Shown here piece by piece: positions 12,482 through 12,511 of a stretch of DNA of 12,511 nt (position 1 is its first letter; each line of letters begins with the position of its first letter). The stretch spans positions 1 through 12,511 of the forward strand of contig DAOUBF010000029.1 of the NCBI GenBank assembly GCA_034432795.1, read 5' to 3'. The position numbers were made by a program, and so were the translations under genes. The DNA comes from DAOUBF01 sp034432795 (GTDB taxonomy: Bacteria > Chloroflexota > Anaerolineae > DSLN01). The notes under the pieces were generated by a model. The model was not told the origin of the DNA and searched no databases. It saw nothing but the letters and a program-made list of their open reading frames with translations.

Positions 12482-12511
12482 GACATGGGATGGGCAAGGC
12501 GGGATAGAATA

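Noticed and set aside
12315..12497. N-terminal extension of the deacetylase to 12497
   Set aside because: It would place about 60 Pro/Gly/Arg-rich residues before the membrane anchor, and the TTTACT/TATACT promoter lies inside that stretch.
12415..12511. A structured RNA gene such as RNase P or SRP RNA
   Set aside because: Two short inverted repeats are present, but none of the conserved core sequences of those RNAs could be recognised.

Overview
The window is GC-rich and densely coding. It most resembles a chromosome segment of a Chloroflexota (Anaerolineae/Roseiflexus-like) bacterium. This placement is inference from three things: an archaeal-type HMG-CoA synthase/thiolase/DUF35 set next to a bacterial class II HMG-CoA reductase, Thr/Pro-rich linkers on an exported protein, and several families of short palindromic intergenic repeats. 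There is no rRNA, tRNA, CRISPR array, transposase or phage gene, and every gap between genes is under 300 bases.

Layout. Positions 1-126 may hold the end of a membrane protein gene on the + strand, overlapping the tail of rnhB. On the - strand, a family 2 glycosyltransferase (1470-703) overlaps rnhB for RNase HII (734-57) and has its own strong promoter. A major facilitator exporter (2938-1661, -) and an FtsK/SpoIIIE DNA translocase (3167-5413, +) are divergent, with a promoter for each in the 228-base gap. ftsK and the following - strand genes converge on a bidirectional terminator (5537-5568). The stretch 9901-5599 on the - strand is the early mevalonate pathway: class II HMG-CoA reductase, archaeal-type HMG-CoA synthase, a thiolase-fold protein and a DUF35 zinc/OB protein. 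Upstream on the same strand lie a PLP aminotransferase (11181-10003) and a membrane-anchored NodB polysaccharide deacetylase (12314-11238).

How the genes work together. In archaea, thiolase, HMG-CoA synthase and DUF35 form one complex that makes HMG-CoA from acetyl-CoA, and HMG-CoA reductase then makes mevalonate for isoprenoids. Here all four genes are clustered, but the thiolase has Gly where the nucleophilic Cys should be and Asp where the GHP-motif His should be. It therefore looks unable to do classical thiolase chemistry. This is the most interesting observation. The second is a direct repeat (TTGATAG-N3-TTGATAG, 10-bp period) found 10-11 bp upstream of the -10 element or its weaker equivalent for both the DUF35 gene and the HMG-CoA reductase gene, which suggests shared control.

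Regulatory sequence is unusually readable. TATAAT-type -10 elements were found before the glycosyltransferase, ftsK, DUF35 and HMG-CoA synthase genes, with 5/6 matches before the MFS and deacetylase genes. In several cases they decide which start codon is plausible.
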